From JAACFF01 sp963701435 (GTDB lineage: Bacteria; Chloroflexota; Anaerolineae; Promineifilales; Promineifilaceae), in assembly GCA_963701435.1 (NCBI GenBank), contig CAVPAL010000004.1, positions 124,001 to 188,000 on the forward strand: 64,000 bases of DNA. Reading direction: 5' to 3'. The notes beneath the pieces were generated by a model, which was given only the letters and a program-made list of their open reading frames with translations, searched no databases and was not told the DNA's origin. Positions 26,522-34,835 of this stretch are shown here, piece after piece. The translations under genes were made by a program, and so were the position numbers. Position 1 is the first letter of the stretch, and each line of letters opens with the position of its first letter.

Positions 26522-27603
26522 GCCAGACGGTTTTGCACCAATTTTTGACCGGCGCGACAAGCGGAGACGCCATCACCGGGCAGGCGCTGCTGATGCGCGG
26601 CTGGCTGCGCGAGTTGGGTTTTGTAGCGGAAATTTATGCCCTTCACATTCATCCCAGCGTTGAGGATCAGATACGGCCGTTAACCAGTTATCGTCGCGCG
26701 CGCCATGAAAAGTGGGCTATTTACCGCCACAGCATTGGCTCTGATGTGCCGGAATTTTTGCAACATCAAGGGCTGCGCCTGCTTTTGATTTATCATAACG
26801 TGACGCCGCCGGAATTTTTTGACCGCAGCGACCCGATGCGTGCGGCCCTGGCGCGCAAAGGACAGGCGCAGCTACACTCCCTAAAAGAACTCAGCGGATT
26901 TGCGCTGGCCGATTCAGCTTACAATGAGCTGGATTTGAAAGCGGTGGGTTTTTTGGAAACGGCCGTTTTGCCTGTCACGCTCGATCCAGAACGCTACAAT
27001 TTGCCCATAAATGAGGCCCTTGCCGTCAAAATGGGCTGCGCTGGCCCCAATTTGCTTTTCGTCAGCCGCCTGGCGCCCAATAAAAAACAGGAAGATTTGG
27101 TCAAACTGCTTTATTATGTGCGTTGTATTCAACCACAAGCCCGCCTTTACCTGCTAGGGGATCGCTGGGAAGTGGGATATGACGTCTGGGTAGAGCAGCT
27201 TGCGGCGGATTTGGACATAACGGACGGGTTGATCGTGACCGGCAAAGTTTCGCAAGCAGATATGCGCACTTATTACAAAAACGCCGATTTGTATGTTTCC
27301 ATGAGTGAACATGAAGGTTTTGGCCTGCCGCTGGTCGAAAGTATGTATTTGGGTTTGCCGGTGTTGGCGTATGGGGTAACGGCCGTGCCCTATACGATGC
27401 GCGATGCGGGCGTGTTGTTTTTTGAGAAAAAGTACGCCCAATTGGCGGAACTGGTCCAGATTTTAACCACAAACCGGCCGCTGCGTGAACGTATCATAAC
27501 CCGGCAAAAAACTCACGCCGCCAGGTTTTTAGCGCCGCAGGTGCGGCATGAGTTCATTCGCTGTCTGCAAAACCTGGGTCTGGTAACGCCTGAAAAAGTA
27601 TGA
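26518..27603 (+). CDS. Glycosyltransferase family 4 (paralog of the gene at 28787)
   Basis: A 361-aa GT-B glycosyltransferase that starts with GTG overlapping the previous stop (GTGA). The N-terminal motif LHQFLTGATSGDAITGQALL and the acceptor-domain LIYHNVTPPEFF are characteristic of a GT4 subfamily. The donor-domain contains LLFVSRLAPNKKQEDLVKLL, VSMSEHEGFGLPLVESMYLG and PVLAYGVTAVPYTMRDAGVL. It is about 40 percent similar by eye to the protein encoded at 28787, suggesting a duplication around the intervening gene. The ACGGCCGT palindrome occurs three times in this gene. Confidence 0.92.
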   Translation: MSQTVLHQFLTGATSGDAITGQALLMRGWLRELGFVAEIYALHIHPSVEDQIRPLTSYRRARHEKWAIYRHSIGSDVPEFLQHQGLRLLLIYHNVTPPEFFDRSDPMRAALARKGQAQLHSLKELSGFALADSAYNELDLKAVGFLETAVLPVTLDPERYNLPINEALAVKMGCAGPNLLFVSRLAPNKKQEDLVKLLYYVRCIQPQARLYLLGDRWEVGYDVWVEQLAADLDITDGLIVTGKVSQADMRTYYKNADLYVSMSEHEGFGLPLVESMYLGLPVLAYGVTAVPYTMRDAGVLFFEKKYAQLAELVQILTTNRPLRERIITRQKTHAARFLAPQVRHEFIRCLQNLGLVTPEKV

Positions 27604-28790
27604 GCAAACGACAAATTGCGCTGGTTGTCCAGCGCTATGGCGAAGAGGTGAACGGAGGCGCTGAATTACACGCCCGTTGGCTGGCGGAACATTTGCTGCC
27701 GCTGGCCGAAGTGCATGTCATTACGACCTGCGCAATTGATTACCACACCTGGGCGAACGCCTATCCACCCGGCGAGAGTGAACTCAACGGCGTGCAAATT
27801 CACCGCTTTTTAGTTGACCGGCAGCGGCGGCCTGATTTACCACAGCGTACAGTGGCGCTTTTTCATCAGGATCACACGATTTTGGATGAACTGCAATGGA
27901 TGCAAGATCAGGGTCCTTTTTCGCAAGACCTGCTTGATTTTATCCGCAGCAGTTACCCGCGTTTCGACCTGTTCATTTTTGTTACCTATCTTTACGCGCC
28001 GACTTATTTTGGTTTGCAGTTAGTTTCGGACAAAGCGATTCTTGTGCCGACGGCGCATGATGAACCCTACCTGCGCTTGCCGATGTTTCGGCCGTTATTT
28101 CATTTGCCGCAGGCGATTGTCTACAATACCAATCCTGAAATGGCGCTTGTGAACCAGATTACCCACAATCAACATGTGCCCCAAATTGTGGCCGGCGTGG
28201 GCATCAATGTGCCCACGGACGTGTCAGCAGCCCGTTTCCGCGAAAAATATGGCCTGGAAGGGGATTTTATGCTCTACGTGGGGCGGGTGGACTCGTCTAA
28301 AAATCTGCCGGAGCTGTTTGATTATTTTGTTCGTTTTAAAGAAGCCCATGAGTCCGATTTGAAGCTGGTTCTAATTGGCAAAGCCCATATCGACCTGCCT
28401 GACCGGCGGGATGTTTTATCGTTGGGTTTTGTTTCCGAGCAAGATAAGTTTGACGCTTTCAAGGCGGCGGCGATTTTTGTGATGCCTTCTTTGTATGAGA
28501 GTTTGTCGATGGTTTCTCTGGAGGCATGGTTGATGGAGACGCCGGTACTGTTAAACGGCAGTTGCGATGTCCTCAAATATCAATGCCGCCAAAGTAACGG
28601 CGGGCTTTATTACCATACCTACGAAGAATTTGCGCTGGCGGTTCTCAAATTGATGCAGGATCCGGCCCTGCGTGACCGGCTTGGCCGTCAGGGGCGTGAT
28701 TTTGTAGCCGGTCGCTATGATTGGCGCATTGTCATTGCCAAGTACCAGGCGCTTTTTGATGCGCTGCTGGGGTCAAACGAGACGTCATGA
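27600..28790 (+). CDS. Glycosyltransferase family 4
   Basis: A 396-aa GT-B enzyme with an N-terminal QIALVVQRYGEEVNGGAELH, a signature for the GGAE(L/R) acceptor-domain loop, and HVITTCAIDYHTWANAY. The donor domain includes FMLYVGRVDSSKNLPELFDYF, LVLIGKAHIDLPDR and FVMPSLYESLSMVSLEAWLM. Start ATG 27600 overlaps the preceding stop by four bases (ATGA), and it is linked to the following gene in the same way. It is part of a tight operon for surface glycan assembly. Confidence 0.92.
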   Translation: MSKRQIALVVQRYGEEVNGGAELHARWLAEHLLPLAEVHVITTCAIDYHTWANAYPPGESELNGVQIHRFLVDRQRRPDLPQRTVALFHQDHTILDELQWMQDQGPFSQDLLDFIRSSYPRFDLFIFVTYLYAPTYFGLQLVSDKAILVPTAHDEPYLRLPMFRPLFHLPQAIVYNTNPEMALVNQITHNQHVPQIVAGVGINVPTDVSAARFREKYGLEGDFMLYVGRVDSSKNLPELFDYFVRFKEAHESDLKLVLIGKAHIDLPDRRDVLSLGFVSEQDKFDAFKAAAIFVMPSLYESLSMVSLEAWLMETPVLLNGSCDVLKYQCRQSNGGLYYHTYEEFALAVLKLMQDPALRDRLGRQGRDFVAGRYDWRIVIAKYQALFDALLGSNETS

Positions 28791-29872
28791 CGACCGGGAA
28801 AATATTGCACCAATTTACGGAGGGCATGTATACCGGAGATGCGGTCAGCGATCATGTTTTTTTGATCCGGCGCTGGCTGCGAGAACTCGGTTTTGTTTCC
28901 AATATTTATGCTGAAGTTATCCAGCCTGAACTTGAGAGGCATGTGCTGCCGGCTGAATCATACCTTCCTGGCGCGGAGGAAACAGGCCTGATTCAGCATC
29001 ACGCGGTCGGGTCTCGAATTGCCGACCGGCTGGCGGCGATAAATTTGCCCCAGATTTTAATCTATCACAATATCACGCCGCCTGAATTTTTTGCCGCGAC
29101 CAACCCCCATCTTGCTGTGCAGCTTGATCGTGGACGTCAACAGCTAGAGGAAATGCGCGCCAGAACTGTGCTGGCTTTAGGTGATTCTGCCTATAACGAG
29201 CGCGAGCTTCGTCAGCTTGGCTTTGAAAAAACCGGTGTGCTGCCGATCGTGGTGGATGAATCCAGCTACGACGCGCCGTTGAATTCCAGCCTGGCGGCTG
29301 AAAACCACGCCGGCGGCCCACTGCTGCTGTTTGTGGGTCGTCTGGCGCCAAATAAATGCCAGGGTGATCTGGTAAAACTGCTGATTTATTACCGGCGCCT
29401 GGCGCCCAATGCGCGTCTGGTTTGTGTTGGCAGTCTGCAGGATAACAGTTATGTCAATTGGATTCAGGGATTGAGCCGCGTAGCGGGGCTGCCGGAAACG
29501 GCCGTTACGCTCACAGGCCACATCAGCCAACAAGATATGGTGACTTATTACAAAACAGCCGATTTATTTGTCTCGATGAGCGAACATGAAGGCTTTGGCA
29601 AACCGCTGATTGAGAGCATGTTTTTGGGCTTGCCGGTTTTGGCGTATGCGGTAACGGCCGTACCTGATACGATGGGTACGGCCGGTGTATTATTTCATGA
29701 AAAAGATTATGAAGCGCTGGCCGAACTGGTGGATATGTTAATTTCTGACAATGATTTGCGCCGGCGGCTCATTGTGCAGCAGAAAAAGCATGTTGAACAG
29801 TTCCGTGAAACGGCCGTTTTCGAGCAGTGGCGCGGTTATCTGGAGCAGATCAATCTTTACCAGGCTGATTGA
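28787..29872 (+). CDS. Glycosyltransferase family 4 (paralog of the gene at 26518)
   Basis: A 361-aa enzyme with the same domain text as the protein at 26518: ILHQFTEGMYTGDAVSDH at the N-terminus, LIYHNITPPEFFAATNP, LLFVGRLAPNKCQGDLVKLL, VSMSEHEGFGKPLIESMFLG and PVLAYAVTAVPDTMGTAGVL. It ends the run of overlapping genes. Its last 135 bases are overlapped on the opposite strand by the frame of the SAF oxidoreductase (29738-30676). Such a long convergent overlap is unusual. Confidence 0.92.
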   Translation: MTTGKILHQFTEGMYTGDAVSDHVFLIRRWLRELGFVSNIYAEVIQPELERHVLPAESYLPGAEETGLIQHHAVGSRIADRLAAINLPQILIYHNITPPEFFAATNPHLAVQLDRGRQQLEEMRARTVLALGDSAYNERELRQLGFEKTGVLPIVVDESSYDAPLNSSLAAENHAGGPLLLFVGRLAPNKCQGDLVKLLIYYRRLAPNARLVCVGSLQDNSYVNWIQGLSRVAGLPETAVTLTGHISQQDMVTYYKTADLFVSMSEHEGFGKPLIESMFLGLPVLAYAVTAVPDTMGTAGVLFHEKDYEALAELVDMLISDNDLRRRLIVQQKKHVEQFRETAVFEQWRGYLEQINLYQAD

Positions 29873-30676
29873 GTGACCTGTCTCGACAACGTCTTCAATC
29901 GCTTGTGAGTGCAATTTTGCAGTCGCAAGCACTTTTTGACGCGTTTCCAGCCAGGCGCACAACGCCAGGCTGTCCGGCAGCTCGACATCAGCAAAGGTTA
30001 AGGTTTGTCCCGGCTCGACGCTGTGGCGCAAGATTGCATTTTCCAGCAATCCAATGGGTACATGGTCAGGCTGATCGATGATGGTGACGGCCGTACCGCG
30101 CACTTCGAAACTACCAATCCCTTTTTCAATTATGGCGCCGCCCGGCAGAGGCCGTTTCACGATCGCGGCCGCGCTCGCTCTGGGCATTGTGGAATTGTCG
30201 AGCAGGATCGAGCCTTGTTGAATCGCCCTGCGTATGGTTTTTACTATTTCTATGTGGCAGAGGTGAAACGGCCGTTCAATCACAAAATAAGGTCCGTCTC
30301 CCAAATAATAAGTTCTCAGATAACTTTGGTGGAAATCATCGTGGGTTCCCACAATAAATACGGATGCCGGTGCTTTGGCGACAAGCGCGTATGCACTCAA
30401 AACCACTCCTTGTTCGGATGCGATTTTTCCCAGCAATTGACCTGATTCCTCAATTGAATGTGCTTCTACACCATACAAATCCCGCTGTCCAATCTCGGCG
30501 TCTAAACCATTGGCGACAAGCACCTGTTCGATTTGTAATTTGGTGCCATCGGTGAAATTGGTCACGCTGTTCAGAGAAAATCCCAACTTTTTGCCCCAAT
30601 AATTCATGGATTCCGGCGTCGGGTTAAGGTTCATATATCCTTTGCGGTTGCCGTAAACAAGTGGGGTAAAGCCCAT
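29738..30676 (-). pseudogene. SAF-domain NAD(P)-dependent oxidoreductase, C-terminal fragment (frameshifted)
   Basis: C-terminal 312-aa frame of a homoserine-dehydrogenase-like oxidoreductase: the catalytic domain begins MGFTPLVYGNRKGYMNLNPT and the SAF domain includes GTAVTIIDQPDHVPIGLLEN and EPGQTLTFADVELPDSLA. Continuity with the frame at 30624-31088 is restored by removing one G from the G5 run at 30722-30726, giving EGNQPGSLAALKEDVLA. The gene is either a recent pseudogene or contains a homopolymer sequencing error. Its C-terminus runs 135 bases over the end of the opposite-strand glycosyltransferase, so the true stop may have been lost by another indel. Confidence 0.8.
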
Positions 30677-31088
30677 TGCAAGAACATCTTCCTTTAACGC
30701 TGCGAGGCTGCCCGGTTGGTTCCCCCTCAGCTTCTGTCAGATACCCTTTGTTGATAAAGAAGCTGCCGGCCGTTATCTGAAATTCTGAATTCATGGTAAC
30801 AACCGGTAGATTGGCTTTGAAAGCCTTATCTACGACATTGGTCGCGTGCAGAACGTCTCCGGAACATTCAACAATCAAATCGGCGTGGTCAATTACTTCG
30901 TCAATGGAATTGGTGAGCAGTTCAGGAATTGGAAAATCGGTGATGGTTGGAATAGAACGCCGTGTTAAGACGCGGGTAACTGCCAGATCAGGCATACTGT
31001 TTGCAAGCATCGTGATTCCGCGGCCAACATATCCAGTACCCACAATACCAATACGTGTAACTGTTACAGATCTATGAACATGCTTCAT
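30624..31088 (-). pseudogene. SAF-domain NAD(P)-dependent oxidoreductase, N-terminal fragment (frameshifted)
   Basis: The N-terminal Rossmann domain of the same gene: RIGIVGTGYVGRGITMLANS with the GxGxxG dinucleotide motif, ADLIVECSGDVLHATNVVDK and LPVVTMNSEFQITAGSFFIN. Start ATG 31088 has AAGGGG eight bases upstream. After GYLTEAEG the frame shifts and runs into unrelated residues. Related SAF oxidoreductases occur in sugar-nucleotide and surface-glycan clusters, consistent with the position beside glycosyltransferases; the substrate is unknown. Confidence 0.82.
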
Positions 31089-31199
31089 ATGTTTTACCCC
31101 TTACAAATACGTGTGCTTTAAAATAAATTTACATAAAGCGCTGGCTGTACGGATACTGCTGTACAATTAATACGATAAAAAGGCCCCAATCAATGGACT

Positions 31200-31313
31200 G
31201 GGTGATTCACAGAACATTTTTGACCAAAATGGTTGGAATCTTCTATGAATTTCTCAAAGAAACCGCGAAATTCCATTACGGATGATTTTCCAGAACTTTT
31301 CGCGATGCGCCTA
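31200..31313 (+). repeat. Dispersed double-hairpin element, copy 3 (forward, degenerate)
   Basis: A diverged forward copy. The first hairpin pairs GATTCACAGAA with TTCTATGAATTT; after CTCAAAG comes GAAACCGCGAAA and the second hairpin closes with TTTTCGCG. The right edge abuts the stop codon of the glycosyltransferase encoded on the minus strand. Ends no longer match AGGTAA/TTACCT. Confidence 0.65.
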
Positions 31314-32387
31314 AATTTGCAAAGTGTTGAGAATGTTGTTGACGATTGGCCGGGGTGCTAAATTCTCTTCGAATGTTTGTGTATTGGCGGCGCGGAGTGC
31401 ATCTAGTTCGGCTGGGTTTTCTAATAATTCAATGATTCGTTCCACGATGGCTTGTGGGTCTTCATAGGCGAATTGATCCTCAAAACGATCCAGTCTATAC
31501 AGGATTTCACGATCGTTGTGGATTGTTTCGCCGACAATGGGTTTACCGAGGGCTAACAATTGGCCGAATTTGTATGAAAGACAGCCGAAGGTTCCGCGCA
31601 CATAAACGCCGATTTTGGCGCGCGCCAGATTGTTCAAATAGGTATCAAAACTCATCCTTCCTTGATGGAAACGGGCATATTCCGGCGGCATCTCTTCTTT
31701 CGCACCGGTGAATCCGATGAACGTTTTGATGTTTTCATGCTCGCTCAATGCTTCCATCAAAGTTAGCCGCCAGCGATTTGTTTCGCGATGTTGTTCGGTT
31801 TTGTAATATGCGACCAGAAAAAACACATCAAGATCGCGTTCTATATTCCTCAAACTGCGGAATGTGTTCAAATCTGGTAAATTCCTCAATTTGTTAACGC
31901 GGCGTTTTATTTCTGTATATGGCCAGCGACGGCCGTTGCCAAGCGGCGATATTTTTGGCAGGAATTGCCAGGTATTGGGCAGGCGCAGCGGGAAAACGTT
32001 CCCTACCGGAAAGATTTTTTCTGCCCAGGGCGCGAGTTCAGGATCTGTGGTTACAAAATCTTTGCGATAATTAACTTTGAAATAAGCGTCACAAAGTTCA
32101 AGCTTTTTCAGATCATAGCCATATTCCGGATCATCCGGATTGGCGCCAGAAACATCGTAGGCGTCAATACAAAAAAAATGCTTTTTACGACCGTTCTCAA
32201 TTTGGAAAAGCAATGATTTACTGTAGCCCAGTTTTGCCTGACCCAGTTCTGTATCCTCAAACGCCTCTGGTATGGTTTTTACAACCCTGAAGCGGTAATT
32301 ATTTTTTTTTGCCAGCTCTATGAAGCCTTTAACAAAGAAGCTGGCGTAATCAATGTCGGACACATCAAAATAGGTTATTGCGTTCAT
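31311..32387 (-). CDS. Glycosyltransferase-like protein
   Basis: A protein of about 358 aa, GT-B-like, weakly related to family 4. The N-terminal part has AITYFDVSDIDYASFFVKGF and HFFCIDAYDVSGANPDDPEY. The C-terminal domain has FIGFTGAKEEMPPEYARFHQ, YLNNLARAKIGVYVRGTFGC and QLLALGKPIVGETIHNDREI, typical of donor-site helices. ATG 32387 has GGAGG five bases upstream and is preferred over the longer frame from 32417. It stands alone on the minus strand between the SAF oxidoreductase and the VCBS protein genes. The donor sugar is unknown. Confidence 0.8.
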   Translation of the reverse strand: MNAITYFDVSDIDYASFFVKGFIELAKKNNYRFRVVKTIPEAFEDTELGQAKLGYSKSLLFQIENGRKKHFFCIDAYDVSGANPDDPEYGYDLKKLELCDAYFKVNYRKDFVTTDPELAPWAEKIFPVGNVFPLRLPNTWQFLPKISPLGNGRRWPYTEIKRRVNKLRNLPDLNTFRSLRNIERDLDVFFLVAYYKTEQHRETNRWRLTLMEALSEHENIKTFIGFTGAKEEMPPEYARFHQGRMSFDTYLNNLARAKIGVYVRGTFGCLSYKFGQLLALGKPIVGETIHNDREILYRLDRFEDQFAYEDPQAIVERIIELLENPAELDALRAANTQTFEENLAPRPIVNNILNTLQI

Positions 32388-32417
32388 CAAGCCTCCGATT
32401 ACCAGCTTTTTCAGCAT

Positions 32418-32705
32418 ACAACAGGTCTACATTAGTGGATGTGAGTTACAAGAAAACTTAAGAGCATATGATATGGGCGTTTTGTAGGTTGCTTCACGTG
32501 AATCTTGAATGAATTGATTTGCAAATCCGGCTGCTCTCCGACATTATCTCTACCTGGAAAGAGAAAGATTAAGCGCGATTTTCCAAATCTGTAACTATTC
32601 AGGTACCCGAGAACCCTGCCAGGTTTTGCCCTTAAGGACAATTGCTTCTCGGGTAATCCAGACAGATCTAGCTGTATAGTTACTTTTGATCTACAAGGAG
32701 AAACA
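32418..32705. other. Intergenic region with a long-loop inverted repeat
   Basis: A 288-bp divergent gap. The inverted repeat ACCCGAGAA (32605-32613) and TTCTCGGGT (32646-32654) flanks a 32-base loop. Just before it, at about 32571-32590, is a GCGCGATTTTCCAAATC hairpin also found near 55783 and 63560. The gap must hold the promoters for both flanking genes, but I cannot assign boxes with confidence. Confidence 0.45.
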
Positions 32706-34832
32706 GTGATGCAGTATCTAAAATCACGGCTCGGGAGTTCCGGATCTAAAAGAGCGCCAATCCTGCTGGGATTAAGTAATTGGCAGAAAATAATCAAAAA
32801 TAGAGTTCATAAAAAATCTGCCAATTCCTCGAGGAAACCGCAGATTTCTAACTCCTCTTATTTTCAAAAATTTTCTGCGGTTTACCTAATGGCAATCCTC
32901 ATGTTAACGGCCGTTTCTTCCGCAGCAACGGCCGTATCCCCACAAGCAACTGCGACCGATCCCACCTGGGTCCAGTCGCTGCCCAACACAAGCTGCCCCT
33001 GGTCAGCCAACGACACAAACTGCCACCACGCCTCACCTGTTTTGGCCGATATCACCGGCAACGGCAAGCTGGAAATCATTGTCGCCACCAATAACGGGCA
33101 TGTGCTCGCTTTCCGGCATGATGGCAGCCTTGTTTGGGACAAGGACATAGCACCTCATTTTGGCATGAGTTCCGGCACGCAGCAGATCGCCGCCTCGCCT
33201 GCTGTGGCCGATATCGACGCTGATGGGCAATTGGAAGTGGTCGTGGGCGCCGGCACTCCTTACGGCTCGGTTTGCACCCAGGGTGGGGTAATTGTTCTGG
33301 AGCATACCGGCGCCGTGAAGCCTGGCTGGCCTTTCCTGACGCAAGACAACACGATTCCACCGGCCGGCTGCAGCGATTCAGTCTATTCGACGCCTGCTTT
33401 AGGGGATCTTGATCAGGATGGCGACCTTGAAATTGTGTTTGGCAGTTATGACAAACGGCTGTACGCTTTGCATCATAACGGCACGGCCGTAGCCGGTTTC
33501 CCGCCCAATAGTTTCCATTTCCAACGTTTTGGCTGGCCCAATTTGGAAGGCAGCTTTGGCGATACAACCTGGAGTTCACCTGCCCTGGCCGATCTGACCG
33601 GCGATGGCTTTCTCGATATTGTGATCGGTACCGATGAAGGCAACTATGACAGCCGCTTTCCAGGTGATTCCAATGGGTGGACCTGTCCCTACACGTCGCC
33701 AAATACGCAGGGTTATTGCGGCGGGTCGATTTATGCCTTTGACCGGCATGGCAATTTGCTGCCCGGCTTCCCGCGGTACCAATTAGAAGTCTTCCAATCT
33801 GCTCCCGCACTGGTTGATATTGACGGCAATGGCCGGTCTGAAATTTTTGTTGGAACCGGCTCGTTTTATTACCAATCTAGTCCGGACCAACCCACGTATG
33901 GATTCCGTGTATTTGGGTTGGATTCGCAAGGTAATGATTTACCCGGCTGGGGCGGCGGCAAAGCTGTTGGTCAAACCGCGCCAGCTTCACCGGCCGTTGG
34001 AGATATAAATGGGGACGGACAGCCGGAAGTTGTCATGGCCGCGCGCGATAAAAAATTGTATGCGTGGCATCTGAATGGGCAGGCGGTCAACGGATTCCCG
34101 ATGACGCCGCGTACCCATTTTGGTCAAACCCTCGATAATTATGATGTCCCTACCAGTTTTGTGCTGGCAGACTACACCGGCGACGGTAAGATGGAGATTT
34201 TTGTCCACAATGCCTGGGAAATTGTGGTTGTCAACGGAAATGGCGCCCAGTTAACAGCGGCGAGCAGCAGTGAGAATAAGCCATTTTTTTATACCAACGG
34301 TACAATATGGAGTAATCCGGCGGTTGGGGATTTGGATGGAAACGGCCGTTTAGACCTGGTCGCCAGCAATAGCGAATTATTTGTATGGGAACTGCCCAAT
34401 TCTTCTACCAAGGCCGATTGGCCCATGTTTAGAGGCGACGCCGCTCGAACCGGTGCGTTTGCAGAGCCGACATTAAGCGTGTCCCCATCAGAAATTTCTT
34501 TTGTCCACCAGGCCGGTACCCAGGTAATGCACGCCACGCAGATTGTTGCGTCTGGTAACATAGGCAGTTTTAACTGGTCGGCCAGTACAAATAGCCCGAA
34601 TTCAATTAATTTGCCCCAAACAAGCGGCAATGCGCAGGGGCAAGCATCCATACCGGTAAATATCACCATCCCGAACTGGCTAAACCCTGGTACACACACG
34701 TTGGGCAAAATTACAGTGACGGCGCAGTCGGGAGGCGAACCGCTCAACGGCAGCCCAGCTGAAATTGAGGTCAAAGTGTACGCGCTGGCAAACCTGGAGC
34801 AGTCATATATGCCGGCGGTACTGCGAAAATAA
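32706..34832 (+). CDS. Secreted VCBS/FG-GAP repeat protein with an element-derived N-terminus
   Basis: A 708-aa exported protein. ATG 32706 or the following M has AAGGAG about 8 bases upstream. The signal-type segment YLMAILMLTAVSSAATAV lies at residues ~60-78. About seven FG-GAP/VCBS blades follow (for example VLADITGNGKLEIIVATNNG and PALGDLDQDGDLEIVFGSYD), with DxDxDGxxE calcium-binding loops forming a beta-propeller. A C-terminal beta-sandwich (SVSPSEISFVHQAGTQVM) ends the protein. Residues ~24-60 are encoded by a repeat-element copy (32775-32887), so the usual start may have been a later one near 32890 or the element was added in frame. Confidence 0.88.
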   Translation: MMQYLKSRLGSSGSKRAPILLGLSNWQKIIKNRVHKKSANSSRKPQISNSSYFQKFSAVYLMAILMLTAVSSAATAVSPQATATDPTWVQSLPNTSCPWSANDTNCHHASPVLADITGNGKLEIIVATNNGHVLAFRHDGSLVWDKDIAPHFGMSSGTQQIAASPAVADIDADGQLEVVVGAGTPYGSVCTQGGVIVLEHTGAVKPGWPFLTQDNTIPPAGCSDSVYSTPALGDLDQDGDLEIVFGSYDKRLYALHHNGTAVAGFPPNSFHFQRFGWPNLEGSFGDTTWSSPALADLTGDGFLDIVIGTDEGNYDSRFPGDSNGWTCPYTSPNTQGYCGGSIYAFDRHGNLLPGFPRYQLEVFQSAPALVDIDGNGRSEIFVGTGSFYYQSSPDQPTYGFRVFGLDSQGNDLPGWGGGKAVGQTAPASPAVGDINGDGQPEVVMAARDKKLYAWHLNGQAVNGFPMTPRTHFGQTLDNYDVPTSFVLADYTGDGKMEIFVHNAWEIVVVNGNGAQLTAASSSENKPFFYTNGTIWSNPAVGDLDGNGRLDLVASNSELFVWELPNSSTKADWPMFRGDAARTGAFAEPTLSVSPSEISFVHQAGTQVMHATQIVASGNIGSFNWSASTNSPNSINLPQTSGNAQGQASIPVNITIPNWLNPGTHTLGKITVTAQSGGEPLNGSPAEIEVKVYALANLEQSYMPAVLRK
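32775..32887 (+). repeat. Dispersed double-hairpin element, copy 4 (inside a coding sequence)
   Basis: A 113-bp forward copy: AGTAATTGGCAGA pairs with TCTGCCAATT, then CCTCGAGGAAACCGCAGA, and a second hairpin closing with TCTGCGGTTTACCT at 32887. It lies wholly within the open frame of the VCBS protein between its Shine-Dalgarno and its hydrophobic signal segment. It keeps that frame open. Confidence 0.85.
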
Positions 34833-34835
34833 CGA

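Noticed and set aside
33076..33810. Long antisense frame of 244 codons inside the VCBS gene
   Set aside because: It lies opposite a clear repeat-protein gene with strong codon structure, lacks a Shine-Dalgarno and family features, and repeats the antisense of the repeat blades.
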